Shown: positions 1 through 9,616, counted from the first letter of the stretch. The stretch: 64,000 nt of DNA from UBA9611 sp965237595 (GCA_965237595.1 CBDEFY010000006.1:124001-188000), one strand, 5' to 3'. Notes: generated by a model not told the origin, from the letters alone. Made by a program: numbers and translations.

Positions 1-2
1 AG

Positions 3-2546
3 GTGGAAGAACCGGCCGCGCCAGTGCCCGGCATGCCCCAACCTGAACCAGATTCCTCTGGAACCGACCTGCCCCGGGGCGGACCCTACGGGCTGATCGG
101 CCGCCACAGCGAGATGTTGGAGTTGGAGCGCCAATTCCGGCAGGGGCCCGTGGTGTTGCTGTCCGGAGATGTGGGCACGGGCAAGTCGGAGCTGGCCTTG
201 GGCCTGGCTTCATGGCTGCGCAAGACCGGTGGGCGTTCCGGAGGGGTATTCTATTCGGCGTTCGAAGTTGGCGCCGGGCTGGAGCGGGTATTGCACGAGA
301 TCGGCACTTTCCTGGCCGGATTGGACTTCGCCGACTTGCGTAACGAAGACCGCCGCACCTGGGTGGTGGACTATCTAAAAGCAAACCCAGCCCTGCTGGT
401 CTTCGACAGTCTTCAGAACCTGGCCGGGTTCCCCACCGGCGCGCCGGGCCTGCTGGACGAGAATGAGATGTCCAACTTGGACTCCTTCATAACGGAAGTG
501 GCGGAGAGCGGACAGACTTGGGCGCTGCTGGTCAGCCGGCGGGACCAAGAGCCGTGGCTCACCGTACCTCATAGCAACTACCATCTGGGAGGGCTGGGCC
601 AGCCGGACCGCATCGTTTTGGGAACCCGTCTGTTGGAAGAAGCCGGGGCCGATCCCATGCGCCTGGGTCCCGAGTACCTGGAAATACTGGAACTGGTGAA
701 CGGCCACCCGCTGGCCATGGAGATTGCTCTGCCCCTATTGAAAGACGTCCCGGCCTCGGTCCTGGTAGGAGAGCTCCGGTCCGAGATGGCCCAACGCCAA
801 CCGGGGCCCGACGAAGAGGGCCGCCCCAATTACCTAACCGTGGTCATGGACCACGCCTTCAGCCGCATGACCCGCCGCAGCCGGGTGCACCTACCCTTCC
901 TTTCCCTGTTCCGCAGCCGGGTAATGATGGACATCCTGACCCACATAACTCAAGAACAGGCCTACCGGTCGGTGATGGGCGAGCAACTGGGCTGGGGGGC
1001 CACCCGCACCCTGCTCCGCACCGCCCGCGCCAGCGGTTTCCTGGAGCCCATCACTCCCAGCGTCTATCAGATCCACCCGTCGCTGCCCTGGTTCTACGGG
1101 CGCGGCCTCTACCGCCAGTTCTCCCAGAGCGCCATTCAGCAACTGGAACAGGAGATTGTCCGCGTTTACGCCGACACCGCCGACTATTTCATGGAGACCC
1201 TCTACGAGAACCAGGACGCCGGCACCACCGCCATCCTGGCCGAGGAGGGCAACATCACCCAGGCGCTGGCCCTGTCCTTGGAGGCGGGCCAGTGGGAGAA
1301 CGCCCAACTGCTCGTCCAGCCCCTGGCCCAGGTCTACCGGATGCAGAAACGCTACCCGGAACTGCGCCGCCTGCGCCGTCAACTGTTGGAAACAGCGGGC
1401 GCCACCGCCGAGGAAGCGGAGAAGACCGGCGGCATCCAACTCTGGCTGTACCTGATGGGCACTGAAGCCAGCGAGTGCATCGAGACCGGGGAGTTCGACC
1501 GGGCCGACGCCCTGAACAAGCAACTCCTTGAGTACCTATCCGGCAAGGAGGACGGCGAGACCGACCCCCGCACCGCCGCGGTCTTCCACCAGATGGGCCA
1601 GGTGGCCCAGAACCGCTGGCAGTTGGAAGAGGCCGAGGAGCTTTTCACCAGGTCCCTGGCTATCATCGAGGGCGGAGAAGACCAGGAGCCGGTGGCCGAC
1701 GACTACTACGGCCTGGGCTTGGTCTGTCAGTACCGCCGCCGCTACACCGAAGCCAAGGAATGGTTCAGCAAGGCCTTGGAGATACACCAGCGGGTCAACG
1801 ACGCTGAGGAGATGGTCAAGGACTACCGCTCCTTGGGCCTATGTTCCCAGTACAAGTTCGAGTACGACGAGGCCGTGAGCTGGTACCAGCGGGCCCGGGA
1901 AATACTGGAAGAGAACCGGGACGAGGAGACCGCAGTGCTGGTCTACCACTCCCTGGGCACCGTCTGCCACGCCCAGTTCCAGTTCGACGAGGCCGAGAAC
2001 TGGTACCAGCAGTCACTTAGCATCAGCGACCGCCTGGGCAACGACGCACAGATGGCCACCGAGTTCCACCACCTGGGTCTGGTGGAACAGGCCAGAGAGA
2101 TGTTCGTCGATGACGCCGAGCACTGGTTCCAGATGGCCTTGGGGAAGTGGCAGAAGCTGGGCGACCGCCGTTCCGAGGGCGACGAGTGCCGCCAACTGGG
2201 CGTCTTGTTCCACGAGCAGAAGGACTTGGACAAGGCCGAGGAATGGTACGGCCGGGCCCGGGACATTTTCGAGGAGGTCCAAGACCTGAACCGAGTCTGC
2301 CGCACCTATGGTCAACTTGGCATGGTGGCCGAGGAACGGGACGACATTCCGGGGGCGCTACTGTGGGCCGGCCGCACCTACCAACTTGCCCAGGGCAACA
2401 AGCTGCCGGTGCTGGTCCAAGTCAAGGTCCACCTGGCCCGGCTGAAGGACAAGCACGGCGAGGATAACTTCGCCGCCTGGTGGCGGGAGTTCGCCGGAGA
2501 AGACCCACCCTCCGACTTGGACGTCGATCCCGAAACAGTCCTATAA
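3..2546 (+). CDS. STAND-type ATPase with C-terminal TPR array (5' end may lie outside window)
   Basis: The 847-residue reading frame opens with a GTG at base 3 and is open to the window edge, so it may be the C-terminal part of a longer protein. After a Pro-rich linker, a GLIGR motif near residue 30 and the Walker A GDVGTGKSEL near residue 57 mark an NB-ARC/STAND NTPase, with LLVFDSL as a Walker B-like strand. The second half (about 480-800) is a row of TPR units with recurring AEEWYxRA and AENWYQQS patterns. Such proteins are usually signalling or regulatory switches that oligomerise after ligand sensing by the TPR part. Related proteins often carry an N-terminal CHAT or other effector domain, which cannot be checked here. 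The specific function is unknown. Confidence 0.8.
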   Translation: MEEPAAPVPGMPQPEPDSSGTDLPRGGPYGLIGRHSEMLELERQFRQGPVVLLSGDVGTGKSELALGLASWLRKTGGRSGGVFYSAFEVGAGLERVLHEIGTFLAGLDFADLRNEDRRTWVVDYLKANPALLVFDSLQNLAGFPTGAPGLLDENEMSNLDSFITEVAESGQTWALLVSRRDQEPWLTVPHSNYHLGGLGQPDRIVLGTRLLEEAGADPMRLGPEYLEILELVNGHPLAMEIALPLLKDVPASVLVGELRSEMAQRQPGPDEEGRPNYLTVVMDHAFSRMTRRSRVHLPFLSLFRSRVMMDILTHITQEQAYRSVMGEQLGWGATRTLLRTARASGFLEPITPSVYQIHPSLPWFYGRGLYRQFSQSAIQQLEQEIVRVYADTADYFMETLYENQDAGTTAILAEEGNITQALALSLEAGQWENAQLLVQPLAQVYRMQKRYPELRRLRRQLLETAGATAEEAEKTGGIQLWLYLMGTEASECIETGEFDRADALNKQLLEYLSGKEDGETDPRTAAVFHQMGQVAQNRWQLEEAEELFTRSLAIIEGGEDQEPVADDYYGLGLVCQYRRRYTEAKEWFSKALEIHQRVNDAEEMVKDYRSLGLCSQYKFEYDEAVSWYQRAREILEENRDEETAVLVYHSLGTVCHAQFQFDEAENWYQQSLSISDRLGNDAQMATEFHHLGLVEQAREMFVDDAEHWFQMALGKWQKLGDRRSEGDECRQLGVLFHEQKDLDKAEEWYGRARDIFEEVQDLNRVCRTYGQLGMVAEERDDIPGALLWAGRTYQLAQGNKLPVLVQVKVHLARLKDKHGEDNFAAWWREFAGEDPPSDLDVDPETVL

Positions 2547-2579
2547 ACTTTTTTTCTACAAACGCTGCGGAGGTGACCC

Positions 2580-4538
2580 ATGGCAGTAACATCCATCGAC
2601 ATCAAAGAACATGGCCCCTACGCCGACGGAGTGACCTTCGGCGACACGGGCGCCTACGAGCAGTTGGACGGCACGGTCCACTTCGCTGCTAATCCGGCCA
2701 ACCCAGCCAACAGCCTGATTACTGACTTGGAACTTGCTCCCAAAAACTCGGCGGGACTGGTTGAGTTCTCCGCCGACTTCAGGATTCTGAAGCCCGTGGT
2801 CCCGCAAAAGGGCAGCCACAAACTGTTCTTCGACGTAGTGAACCGGGGCAACGTTCTGTCCCTAGGCCGCATCAACAGCACGCCCGATAACTCTCGAATG
2901 GGCCCCGGCAACGGGTTTTTGATGCGCCGCGGCTACACCCAAGTTTGGTGTGGCTGGCAACACGACGTGCCTCAAGAACCGGGGTCTCTCAGGGTTAACG
3001 TGCCCGACGCCGCCGGCACAAAGGGCCGCATCGCCGTCACCTTCCAGCCCAACGAACCGGTCACAACCCAGATGCTGTCCGACCGGGGTCATCTCCCCTA
3101 CTCCGCCAGCGACCTAGACCAACCCGATGCCGAACTAACCGTCCAAGAGTACGACGCCGGTCCGCCCACAGTCATCCCCCGCTCCGAGTGGTCATTTGGC
3201 CGTTTGGAGCAGGGCAACATCGTGGCGGACGCCAGTCACATCTGCATGGAGCCCGGATTTGAGCCGGGCAAGGTCTACCGTTGCATCTACACCACCGCCA
3301 CCGCGCCGGTGGTGGGTCTGGGTCTGGCGGCCGTCCGCGACTTCATCTCCCACCTCAGATACTCGAACAGCCAGGACAATCCCTGCGCTGGCGACATCCA
3401 ACACACTCTGGCCTTCGGCTCGTCCCAGAGCGGGCGTTTCCTGCGCCACATGCTCTACCTGGCCATGAACCAAGACGAAGATGACCGGATGGTATTCGAC
3501 GGCATCATCGCCAACATCGCCGGGGGCCGCCGCGGCGAGTTCAACCAGCGCTTCGGCCAGCCATCCAACCTGGTGGAGTCCAGCACCGGCAGTGTCTTCC
3601 CCTTCGCCGACATCGAGCAGACCGACCCCGAGACCGGCCAGACGGACGGGCTATTGTCGCGACTGACGGCCAGGGGCAAACTCCCCAAGGTGTTCCTAAC
3701 CAACACCTCCAGCGAATATTGGGCCGGCCACGCCGCCCTGACTCATGTCGATTCCACCGGCGCCAGGGACATCACGCCGTCGGACTGCGTGCGTATCTAC
3801 CACTTCTCGGGCACTCAACACTCCGCCGGAGTGCTGCCGTTGGCGCATACCCAGCCCACCGGCGCCAGCGGACTCCACCCCTTCAACTGGGTGGACTGGC
3901 GACCCCTGATGCGGGCCGCGGTAGTCAATCTTGATGATTGGGTCAGCCAAGGCTCCGCACCGCCGCCCAGCAAACATCCGCGTCTTGACGACGGCACTGC
4001 CGTGCCTCCTGGATCGCTGAAGTCCGGATTCCAGGCCATCCCTCAAGTCGGTTTCCCGGAGTACCTGAGGCATTTGGCCAGGCTCGACTTCGGATCCCAA
4101 GAGGGAATCACTGAGAACCTGCCGCCGGTCACCGGGAAACCCTATCCGGGATTGGTGTCCAGCGTGGACCAGGACGGAAACGAGTTGGCCGGCATCCGCC
4201 TCCCAGATGTGGCGGTGCCCCTGGCCACAGTCATGGGCTGGAACCTGCGCCGTCCAGACACCGGAGGCGCCGGCCAGACCCATAAGACCATGGGGTCAAC
4301 GGTGCCCTTCGCCTTCACCCAACAGGAGCGGGAAGACACCTCAGATTCGCGCCCTTCGGTGGAAGAGCGCTATGCGTCACGGGACGACTACCTCCAAAGG
4401 GTTGAGCAGGCGGCCCTTGAGTTGGTCTCCCAAGGCTATATGCTGAAAGAAGACCTGCAAACGGTGGCCCAGCAGGCAGGCGAGCGTTACGACCTACTGG
4501 AGTCTCAGGTGAAACAGGCGCAACCGGCCGGAGACTAG
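2580..4538 (+). CDS. Alpha/beta hydrolase domain-containing protein (Abhydrolase_10-like)
   Basis: A 652-residue protein starts at ATG 2580 behind a strong GGAGGTGA ribosome site. The sequence resembles the large family annotated as alpha/beta hydrolase domain-containing protein. It has an N-terminal beta-rich region and a nucleophile elbow-like FGSSQSGRFLRH near residue 285. Further on, YHFSGTQHS and a tryptophan-rich stretch fit the cap and active-site lid. Likely an esterase or lactonase, but the substrate is unknown. No signal peptide is seen, so it is probably cytoplasmic. It sits 33 bases downstream of the STAND gene and upstream of an F420-type oxidoreductase on the same strand, consistent with a catabolic operon. 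Confidence 0.75.
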   Translation: MAVTSIDIKEHGPYADGVTFGDTGAYEQLDGTVHFAANPANPANSLITDLELAPKNSAGLVEFSADFRILKPVVPQKGSHKLFFDVVNRGNVLSLGRINSTPDNSRMGPGNGFLMRRGYTQVWCGWQHDVPQEPGSLRVNVPDAAGTKGRIAVTFQPNEPVTTQMLSDRGHLPYSASDLDQPDAELTVQEYDAGPPTVIPRSEWSFGRLEQGNIVADASHICMEPGFEPGKVYRCIYTTATAPVVGLGLAAVRDFISHLRYSNSQDNPCAGDIQHTLAFGSSQSGRFLRHMLYLAMNQDEDDRMVFDGIIANIAGGRRGEFNQRFGQPSNLVESSTGSVFPFADIEQTDPETGQTDGLLSRLTARGKLPKVFLTNTSSEYWAGHAALTHVDSTGARDITPSDCVRIYHFSGTQHSAGVLPLAHTQPTGASGLHPFNWVDWRPLMRAAVVNLDDWVSQGSAPPPSKHPRLDDGTAVPPGSLKSGFQAIPQVGFPEYLRHLARLDFGSQEGITENLPPVTGKPYPGLVSSVDQDGNELAGIRLPDVAVPLATVMGWNLRRPDTGGAGQTHKTMGSTVPFAFTQQEREDTSDSRPSVEERYASRDDYLQRVEQAALELVSQGYMLKEDLQTVAQQAGERYDLLESQVKQAQPAGD

Positions 4539-4575
4539 AATAACCGGAACCAGAATCGACACTGGAGAGAAGAAG

Positions 4576-5421
4576 ATGAACATTGGAACATCGGTACCCC
4601 TGCCGGCCTACACCATCGACCCGGCATTCATGGCCAAGAAGGCCGAAGACCTGGGCTTCGAGTCCATCTGGTATGCCGAGCACCCTGCGGTACCGGTCCA
4701 CAGCGACAGCCCCTTCCCCGCCACCGGCGGCGAGATTCCCTGGACCTACTCCCACTTCACCGACCCCTACATCGCCCTGGCCCGGGCCTCCGGCGCCACC
4801 ACCAAGATTAAGCTGGGCACCGGCATCACCTTGGTCCCCGAGCGGAACCCGCTGCTTTTGGCCAAGGAGATTGCCAGTCTGGACCTGTTCAGCGGCGGCC
4901 GGTTCATGTTCGGCATCGGCACCGGCTGGCTCAAGGAAGAGACGGAGCTCATGGGGGGCGACTTCGAGCACCGCTGGACCCAGACCCGGGAAGCCATCGA
5001 GGTGATGAAGGAACTCTGGACCAAGGAAGAGGCCGAGTACCACGGCCGGTATTTCGACTTCCCTCCGGTCAAGTCCTACCCCAAACCCGCCCAGAAGCCC
5101 CACCCGCCGGTAATCCTGGGCGGGATGGCCAAGAACGTGCTGCGCCGGGTGGTGACCCACGCCGACGGCTGGCTGCCCAACCGGGTCACGCCAAAGGAGG
5201 TCGAAGAGAGCCGCCAGAAGCTGGACGCCATGGCTGAAGAGGCGGGCCGCGACCCCAAGTCCATCACCATCTCGGTTTACGGCCAAGCCCCGGAACGGGA
5301 CATCGTCCAGTCGCTGCTCAACGCCGGCGCCGACCGGGTGGTGGTGCGCCCCGAGCACGTGGCGACCGAAAAAGAGATGGGCGAGCAGTTGGAGCGCATG
5401 GCCGAGGCCGTGCTCCGCTAG
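4576..5421 (+). CDS. LLM-class F420-dependent oxidoreductase
   Basis: 281 residues, starting at ATG 4576 after a GGAGAGAAG ribosome site. It begins MNIGTSVPLP and continues AEDLGFESIWYAEHP, KIKLGTGITLVPERNPLLLAKEIASLD and GRFMFGIGTGWLKEE. This is the TIM-barrel signature of luciferase-like monooxygenases of the F420-dependent type. These enzymes use reduced F420 or FMN to oxidise or reduce small organic substrates. The closest named group is the probable F420-dependent oxidoreductase family, with no substrate assigned. Length is typical and the frame is intact. It follows the alpha/beta hydrolase by 37 bases and is probably co-transcribed with it. Confidence 0.85.
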   Translation: MNIGTSVPLPAYTIDPAFMAKKAEDLGFESIWYAEHPAVPVHSDSPFPATGGEIPWTYSHFTDPYIALARASGATTKIKLGTGITLVPERNPLLLAKEIASLDLFSGGRFMFGIGTGWLKEETELMGGDFEHRWTQTREAIEVMKELWTKEEAEYHGRYFDFPPVKSYPKPAQKPHPPVILGGMAKNVLRRVVTHADGWLPNRVTPKEVEESRQKLDAMAEEAGRDPKSITISVYGQAPERDIVQSLLNAGADRVVVRPEHVATEKEMGEQLERMAEAVLR

Positions 5422-5465
5422 GCGGGGGAATCCATCGAGCCTTGCGCCAAACCGGTTATCTCCCG

Positions 5466-5615
5466 TAGGCGCGGGTGTTTAACCCGCCCTGTTAATTTGC
5501 CATAGCGCTTGTCGGATCGAAAAGGTTACTGGGTAACGGTAGACTAACCCACAAAACCCCGGCAGGAATTATCGTGGTTTACGAAAGTCCGGGCGGGTTG
5601 GAATCCCGCGCCTAT
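5466..5615. repeat. Inverted-repeat-bounded intergenic segment, MITE-like
   Basis: The segment between the LLM oxidoreductase and MmgE/PrpD genes starts with TAGGCGCGGG-7-AACCCGCCC (from 5466). It ends with the reverse complement of TAGGCGCGGG-6/7-AACCCGCCC (to 5615). No reading frame lies between. This is compatible with a small non-autonomous repeat; no second copy was noticed in the window, so its family is unknown. Confidence 0.4.
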
Positions 5616-5660
5616 GGCATCGACGCTGCGAAATCCGAAATGAATCACTCTGGGCAATTT

Positions 5661-5689
5661 CCGTCATTCCAGCTTCGCTGGAATGACGG
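5661..5689. repeat. Perfect 13-bp stem hairpin repeat
   Basis: CCGTCATTCCAGC and its exact complement flank a 3-base TTC loop. There is no T-run, so it is unlikely to be a simple terminator. Palindromic 'ATTCCAGC...GCTGGAAT' units of this type are common dispersed REP-like elements in bacterial intergenic regions. Confidence 0.55.
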
Positions 5690-5758
5690 TGGGTAGTAAT
5701 GCCGGGTCGAGGATGACTCGCGATTAAGAGGACTGACCAACCAGGGAGGAGACAATCC

Positions 5759-7132
5759 ATGGACCGGACCACCGAAATGCTGGCGTCGTACGCCTGTAGG
5801 CTCAGCTACGAAGACCTGGGGCCCAAGACCGTGCACCAAGTCAAGCGCACCCTGGTGGACACCTTGGGTTGCGCCATGGGCGGCTTCGTCTCGGAACCGG
5901 CGAAGATTGCCCGGGGCATGGCCTCATCGGTCACCAGCACCACCCCGGCGCGGGTGCTGGGTACCACCGAGTACACCTCGCCCGATATGGCCGGGTTCGC
6001 CAACGGCGTGATGGTCCGGTACCTGGACTGTAACGACTCCTACTTCTCGCCTGGCGGCGGCCACCCCAGCGACATGATCCCCGCCGTGCTGGCAATGGCC
6101 GACCCCATGATTGCCGATGGGCGCACCGTTGTGACGTCCATCGTCTTAGCCTACGAGGTCTTCTGCCGTCTCTGCGACGAGGTGGTGGCCGGCGACTTGG
6201 GCTGGGACCAAGGCATGTTCAGCGTCATCGGCGCGGTCTGCGGCGCGGGCAGGGTCCTGGGCTTGGACCAAGAGCAGATGGCCCACGCCATCTCCCTGGC
6301 CGTCACCCCTTCCTTGCCCTTGGCGGTCACCCGCAGCGGCGAACTCTCCATGTGGAAGGGCTGCGCCACCGCCGCCGCCACCCGTTCCGCCATATTCGCC
6401 GCCATGTTGGCCGCCGAAGGCATGAGCGGGCCCAACAAGCCCTTCGACGGCAAACGGGGACTCTGGGAACAGGCCGTGGGCAAGCCGGTGGAGATTCCCG
6501 AGTTTCCCCTGGGCGGCACCCGGAGCGACGACGACCCATTCCGTATCACCCAGACCATCGTGAAGAGCTACCCGTCGCAGATACACACCCAAGCGCCCAT
6601 CGGTCTGGCCATCGAGCTGGGCAAGGAGGTGGCGCTGGCCGACATCAAGTCGGTCCAGATCGACACCTATAAGTCCGCCGCCAGCAGCGCTTCCGATGAG
6701 CCGGAAAAATGGGACCCCAAGACCAGGGAGACCGCCGATCACTCCATCCCCTTCCTGGTGGCTGCGGCCCTTCAAGAAGGCGGGGTCACCCCCGGCACCT
6801 TCACGCCCCAGGGCATCGCCGACACCACCAAGCGCGACACCATGTCCAAGATGACCCTGGCCGAAGACCCCGGGTTCACTGCCAAGTTCCCGTCCGAGTA
6901 CAACTGCCGGATCACCATCACCGACCAATCGGACGGGGTCCACACCGCCCACACCGCCTTCTCCAGGGGTCACAAGAACAACCCGCTGGACGACAGGGAA
7001 CTGGAGGGCAAGTTCCGCAGTTTCTCCGCCGGAGTGCTCTCCGACATGCAGTGCGACCAAGTATTGGCGACCATCTGGGCGGTGGACGAGGCCACCGATA
7101 TGGACGACCTCTTCGACGGCCTGGTGGTGTAG
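5759..7132 (+). CDS. MmgE/PrpD family protein
   Basis: 457 residues from ATG 5759, behind the GGGAGGAG ribosome site. The N-terminal half (LVDTLGCAMGG, FANGVMVRYLDCNDSY, GGHPSDMIPAVLAMA) is the all-helical MmgE/PrpD domain. The C-terminal half (YPSQIHTQAPIGLAIEL, TADHSIPFLVAAAL) is the second conserved domain. The family includes 2-methylcitrate dehydratase, iminodisuccinate epimerase and cis-aconitate decarboxylase. This context (LLM oxidoreductase, hydrolase) does not favour the methylcitrate cycle, so only the family name is given. Length is normal. A SirB1-like gene follows after 8 bases. Confidence 0.85.
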   Translation: MDRTTEMLASYACRLSYEDLGPKTVHQVKRTLVDTLGCAMGGFVSEPAKIARGMASSVTSTTPARVLGTTEYTSPDMAGFANGVMVRYLDCNDSYFSPGGGHPSDMIPAVLAMADPMIADGRTVVTSIVLAYEVFCRLCDEVVAGDLGWDQGMFSVIGAVCGAGRVLGLDQEQMAHAISLAVTPSLPLAVTRSGELSMWKGCATAAATRSAIFAAMLAAEGMSGPNKPFDGKRGLWEQAVGKPVEIPEFPLGGTRSDDDPFRITQTIVKSYPSQIHTQAPIGLAIELGKEVALADIKSVQIDTYKSAASSASDEPEKWDPKTRETADHSIPFLVAAALQEGGVTPGTFTPQGIADTTKRDTMSKMTLAEDPGFTAKFPSEYNCRITITDQSDGVHTAHTAFSRGHKNNPLDDRELEGKFRSFSAGVLSDMQCDQVLATIWAVDEATDMDDLFDGLVV

Positions 7133-7140
7133 GCGGCCCC

Positions 7141-7974
7141 ATGACCACCAACGCCGGTTTCAGGTCCCTATTCACCGAGTTAGTCCTGAAACCCCAAGAG
7201 GACATCCAATTGGACCGGGCCGCCCTGTACCTGGCCGGAGAAGAGTACCCGGAGATTGATGTCCTCTCCCACCTGGCCGAGTTGGACGCCTTTGCCAGTC
7301 AGATTTCTCTCCGGGTGACCCATGAGACCGGCCCCGCGGACCTGGCCCGCGCCATCGCCCGCTATCTATTCAACGAAGTCGGTTTCCACGGCAACACCGG
7401 CGATTACTACGGTCCAGACAACAGCTTTCTCAACCGGGTCTTGGAGACGAGGACGGGGATACCCATAACCCTATCCTTGGTCTTTCTGGAGGTGGCACGC
7501 CGCTTGGGCCTCAGATGCGCCGGGGTGGGGCTGCCGGGTCACTTCATCGTTAGCCTTGATGACTCGGGTGAGTACCTGGACCCCTTCAATGCCGGAGCGT
7601 TTCTTTCGGCCGGGGACTGCCGTAACCTGGTCCAGAGATTATCCGGAGGGCGCCTCGATTGGACCGACGAATTCCTGGCCCCTTGCAGTAAGCACGATAT
7701 CCTCTTCCGGATGCTGAACAACCTGAAAAGCGTCTATATCCAGAACAAGGGATATGCCAAGGCCGTCGGCGTCATCCAGCGCATGGCTATCATCAGTCCC
7801 GGCCTGCCGTCGCTGTACCAAGAGCAGGCCTGGTGCCACGCTCAACAGCAGGAGTACCGGCTGGCGATCGAGACCTTGGAGACCTACTTGCAAAAGGTGG
7901 ACAGTCCCGAAGACATCAAACGGGTCAAAAACCAGATCAACGGCCTTTGGGCCTCGCTCAGCAGACTCAACTAG
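7141..7974 (+). CDS. SirB1-type transglutaminase-like / TPR protein
   Basis: 277 residues from ATG 7141, just 8 bases after the MmgE/PrpD stop. An in-frame extension upstream would overlap that gene and is rejected. The core FNEVGFHGNTGDYYGPDNSFLNRVLETRTGIPITLSLVFLEVARRLGL is typical of the SirB1 N-terminal (Transglut_core2) family. It is followed by GLPGHFIVS and LDPFNAG and then a short TPR-like tail. The catalytic Cys of true transglutaminases is not evident, and the family's biochemical role is poorly defined. Probably in one operon with the gene before it. Confidence 0.8.
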   Translation: MTTNAGFRSLFTELVLKPQEDIQLDRAALYLAGEEYPEIDVLSHLAELDAFASQISLRVTHETGPADLARAIARYLFNEVGFHGNTGDYYGPDNSFLNRVLETRTGIPITLSLVFLEVARRLGLRCAGVGLPGHFIVSLDDSGEYLDPFNAGAFLSAGDCRNLVQRLSGGRLDWTDEFLAPCSKHDILFRMLNNLKSVYIQNKGYAKAVGVIQRMAIISPGLPSLYQEQAWCHAQQQEYRLAIETLETYLQKVDSPEDIKRVKNQINGLWASLSRLN

Positions 7975-8013
7975 CCGCTACATGGCCAAATCCAGCCGGG
8001 AACATCCTCCGTA

Positions 8014-8019
8014 TATAAT
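8014..8019 (+). promoter_or_regulatory. Possible -10 box upstream of sigma factor operon
   Basis: A perfect TATAAT lies 67 bases before the proposed sigma factor start. No convincing -35 hexamer is seen 16-18 bases upstream, so this is a weak call. Confidence 0.25.
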
Positions 8020-8085
8020 TATGGACATGAAATTCATGTCTAACGATTGTCCTCAAGCCGGAGGGGCCCAAGCCGGGAGAAACCT

Positions 8086-8661
8086 GTGGTCGACTACGAG
8101 TCACTAGACGACCAGCAGTTGATCCAACGGGTTTCCCGGGTTGACAAGGACGCCCTTGAGGCGCTGTACAACAGGTTCCGGACACCGGTGTTTTCTCTTG
8201 CCATGTTCATGCTGAAACAACCGGCCCTCGCGGAAGAGGTCACCCAGGACATATTTTTGAACATCTGGCTGAAAGCCTCCAGCTTCAACTCGGAGCGTGG
8301 CCAGCCCCGGGCCTGGATCATGAGCGTGGCCCACCACAAGATTGTGGACCTTATCCGGTCGCGGCGGCGGACAATCGTAAACACCGACCCGGCCGACTAC
8401 GAAACCCTAGACCTGCTGCCCGCCGGCGGAGCTTCCACCGAGGCGCAGGTGGAACAAACCCTGGAGCGAGAGCGCATCATGCGGGCCCTGGATACCATCC
8501 CGGAATCCCAGCGGGAAGTGATTATGCTGGCCTACTTCGAGGGCTATACCCAGTCGGAGATGGCCGAGAGATTGGACCAGCCGCTGGGTACAGTCAAAAC
8601 CAGAGTGCGGTTGGCGATACAAAAGCTGCGCACCGTATTGGAAAACGATGGCTACGAATAA
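8086..8661 (+). CDS. ECF-type RNA polymerase sigma factor
   Basis: The GTG at 8086 is preferred because GGGAGA lies 5 bases before it; a TTG at 8047 in the same frame would add 13 residues. The protein has sigma region 2 (LYNRFRTPVFSLAMFML, EEVTQDIFLNIWLKASSF, GQPRAWIMSVAHHKIVDLIRSRRR). A variable linker and region 4 follow (LDTIPESQREVIMLAYFEGYTQSEMAERLDQPLGTVKTRVRLAIQKLR). This is a group 4 (ECF) sigma-70 factor. Its stop overlaps the start of an anti-sigma factor gene by 14 bases, so the two are translationally coupled and form a sigma/anti-sigma pair, probably for an envelope stress response. Confidence 0.92.
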   Translation: MVDYESLDDQQLIQRVSRVDKDALEALYNRFRTPVFSLAMFMLKQPALAEEVTQDIFLNIWLKASSFNSERGQPRAWIMSVAHHKIVDLIRSRRRTIVNTDPADYETLDLLPAGGASTEAQVEQTLERERIMRALDTIPESQREVIMLAYFEGYTQSEMAERLDQPLGTVKTRVRLAIQKLRTVLENDGYE

Positions 8662-9616
8662 CCCAACGAACCAGCCCCCGAACGACCCACCGAACCATTG
8701 GGATGGCACCGCCCATCCGGAGGATATGTTGGAGGCGTTCGCCCTTGATGCCCTGGACCCGGACGAGGAAGAACGGGTCCAGGACCACCTGGACGGATGC
8801 GGCCAGTGCAGCGAGGTGGTGGACCGTTACCAGGAAACCGCCGCCCTATTGGCCCGGACGGTTGACCCCCAGGAGCCGCCGCCGGACCTGCGGGCGCGGC
8901 TGATGCAGGCCGTCTCGCGGGAGGAACCGCCTGCTCCGCCCGCCCCGGAACCAAGATTGGTCCCATCATTAGGAGACCGGCTGATCGACAGCCGGTTGGA
9001 CCGAGTGCTGGTGCCCATGGCCGCTTCAGCGGCCATGGTGTTGGTGGTGTTGGCCGTGGCCCTGAACGTCCGTACCTCCGGCCAAGTTGGCGACCTGAAG
9101 CAGGAAAACGCCTCCCTCCAGGCCCGCCTCGTCGCCAATATGGCCACCATGACTGTCCAGATGAACGCCGCCGCCGATGCCGAGTCCAAGGTCATGGACA
9201 CGGTGCTCAAGCTTCAGGAAGCCAGTTACGAATTGGCCCGGCCCGACAATATGTCCATGGAACTGCGCTCGCCCTACGCCGGAAGCCGCTCCCAGGGAAT
9301 ATTGCTGGTGAGCAGCGATGGGAGCCGCGGCGTGATTATGGTAGCGGGCATGGAACCTCCCAGCCCCTCCACCAGTTATCACGTCTGGTTGATGCGCGGT
9401 CAAGACAAAGTGTGGGCAGGAAAGATTGATGTCGATTCCCGTGGCTGGGGCACCGTGTCATTGCAGTTGCCGGAGCCAATCATGGGCTTCGAGAAAGTGG
9501 AGTTGACCGCCAGCGCCAACCCTGATGCCGCCCAGTCCCAGAGCGATATGGTTTTGGAAGGACATCTCGTGTCCATGAACGCCCCGCGTTTGGTGGCCTA
9601 CGCCGCCTGGCGGTAA
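8648..9616 (+). CDS. Anti-sigma factor (zinc-finger, RskA-like C-terminal domain)
   Basis: 322 residues beginning at ATG 8648 inside the end of the sigma gene. The N-terminal part contains an anti-sigma zinc-finger pattern, HLDGCGQC (H-x3-C-x2-C), preceded by EDMLEAFALDALDPDEEE. One transmembrane helix follows near residue 120 (VPMAASAAMVLVVLAVALNV), then a coiled-coil stretch. The extracytoplasmic C-terminal domain (ILLVSSDGSRGVIMVAGM, YHVWLMRGQDKVWAGKI, WGTVSLQLPEPI) matches the RskA family. It should hold the preceding sigma factor at the membrane until released by regulated proteolysis. Confidence 0.9.
   Translation: MATNNPTNQPPNDPPNHWDGTAHPEDMLEAFALDALDPDEEERVQDHLDGCGQCSEVVDRYQETAALLARTVDPQEPPPDLRARLMQAVSREEPPAPPAPEPRLVPSLGDRLIDSRLDRVLVPMAASAAMVLVVLAVALNVRTSGQVGDLKQENASLQARLVANMATMTVQMNAAADAESKVMDTVLKLQEASYELARPDNMSMELRSPYAGSRSQGILLVSSDGSRGVIMVAGMEPPSPSTSYHVWLMRGQDKVWAGKIDVDSRGWGTVSLQLPEPIMGFEKVELTASANPDAAQSQSDMVLEGHLVSMNAPRLVAYAAWR

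Noticed and set aside
3696..5358. Long minus-strand frames opposite the hydrolase, LLM and other GC-rich genes
   Set aside because: They are shadows of high-GC coding sequence: compositionally biased, no family motifs, and fully overlapped by well-supported genes.
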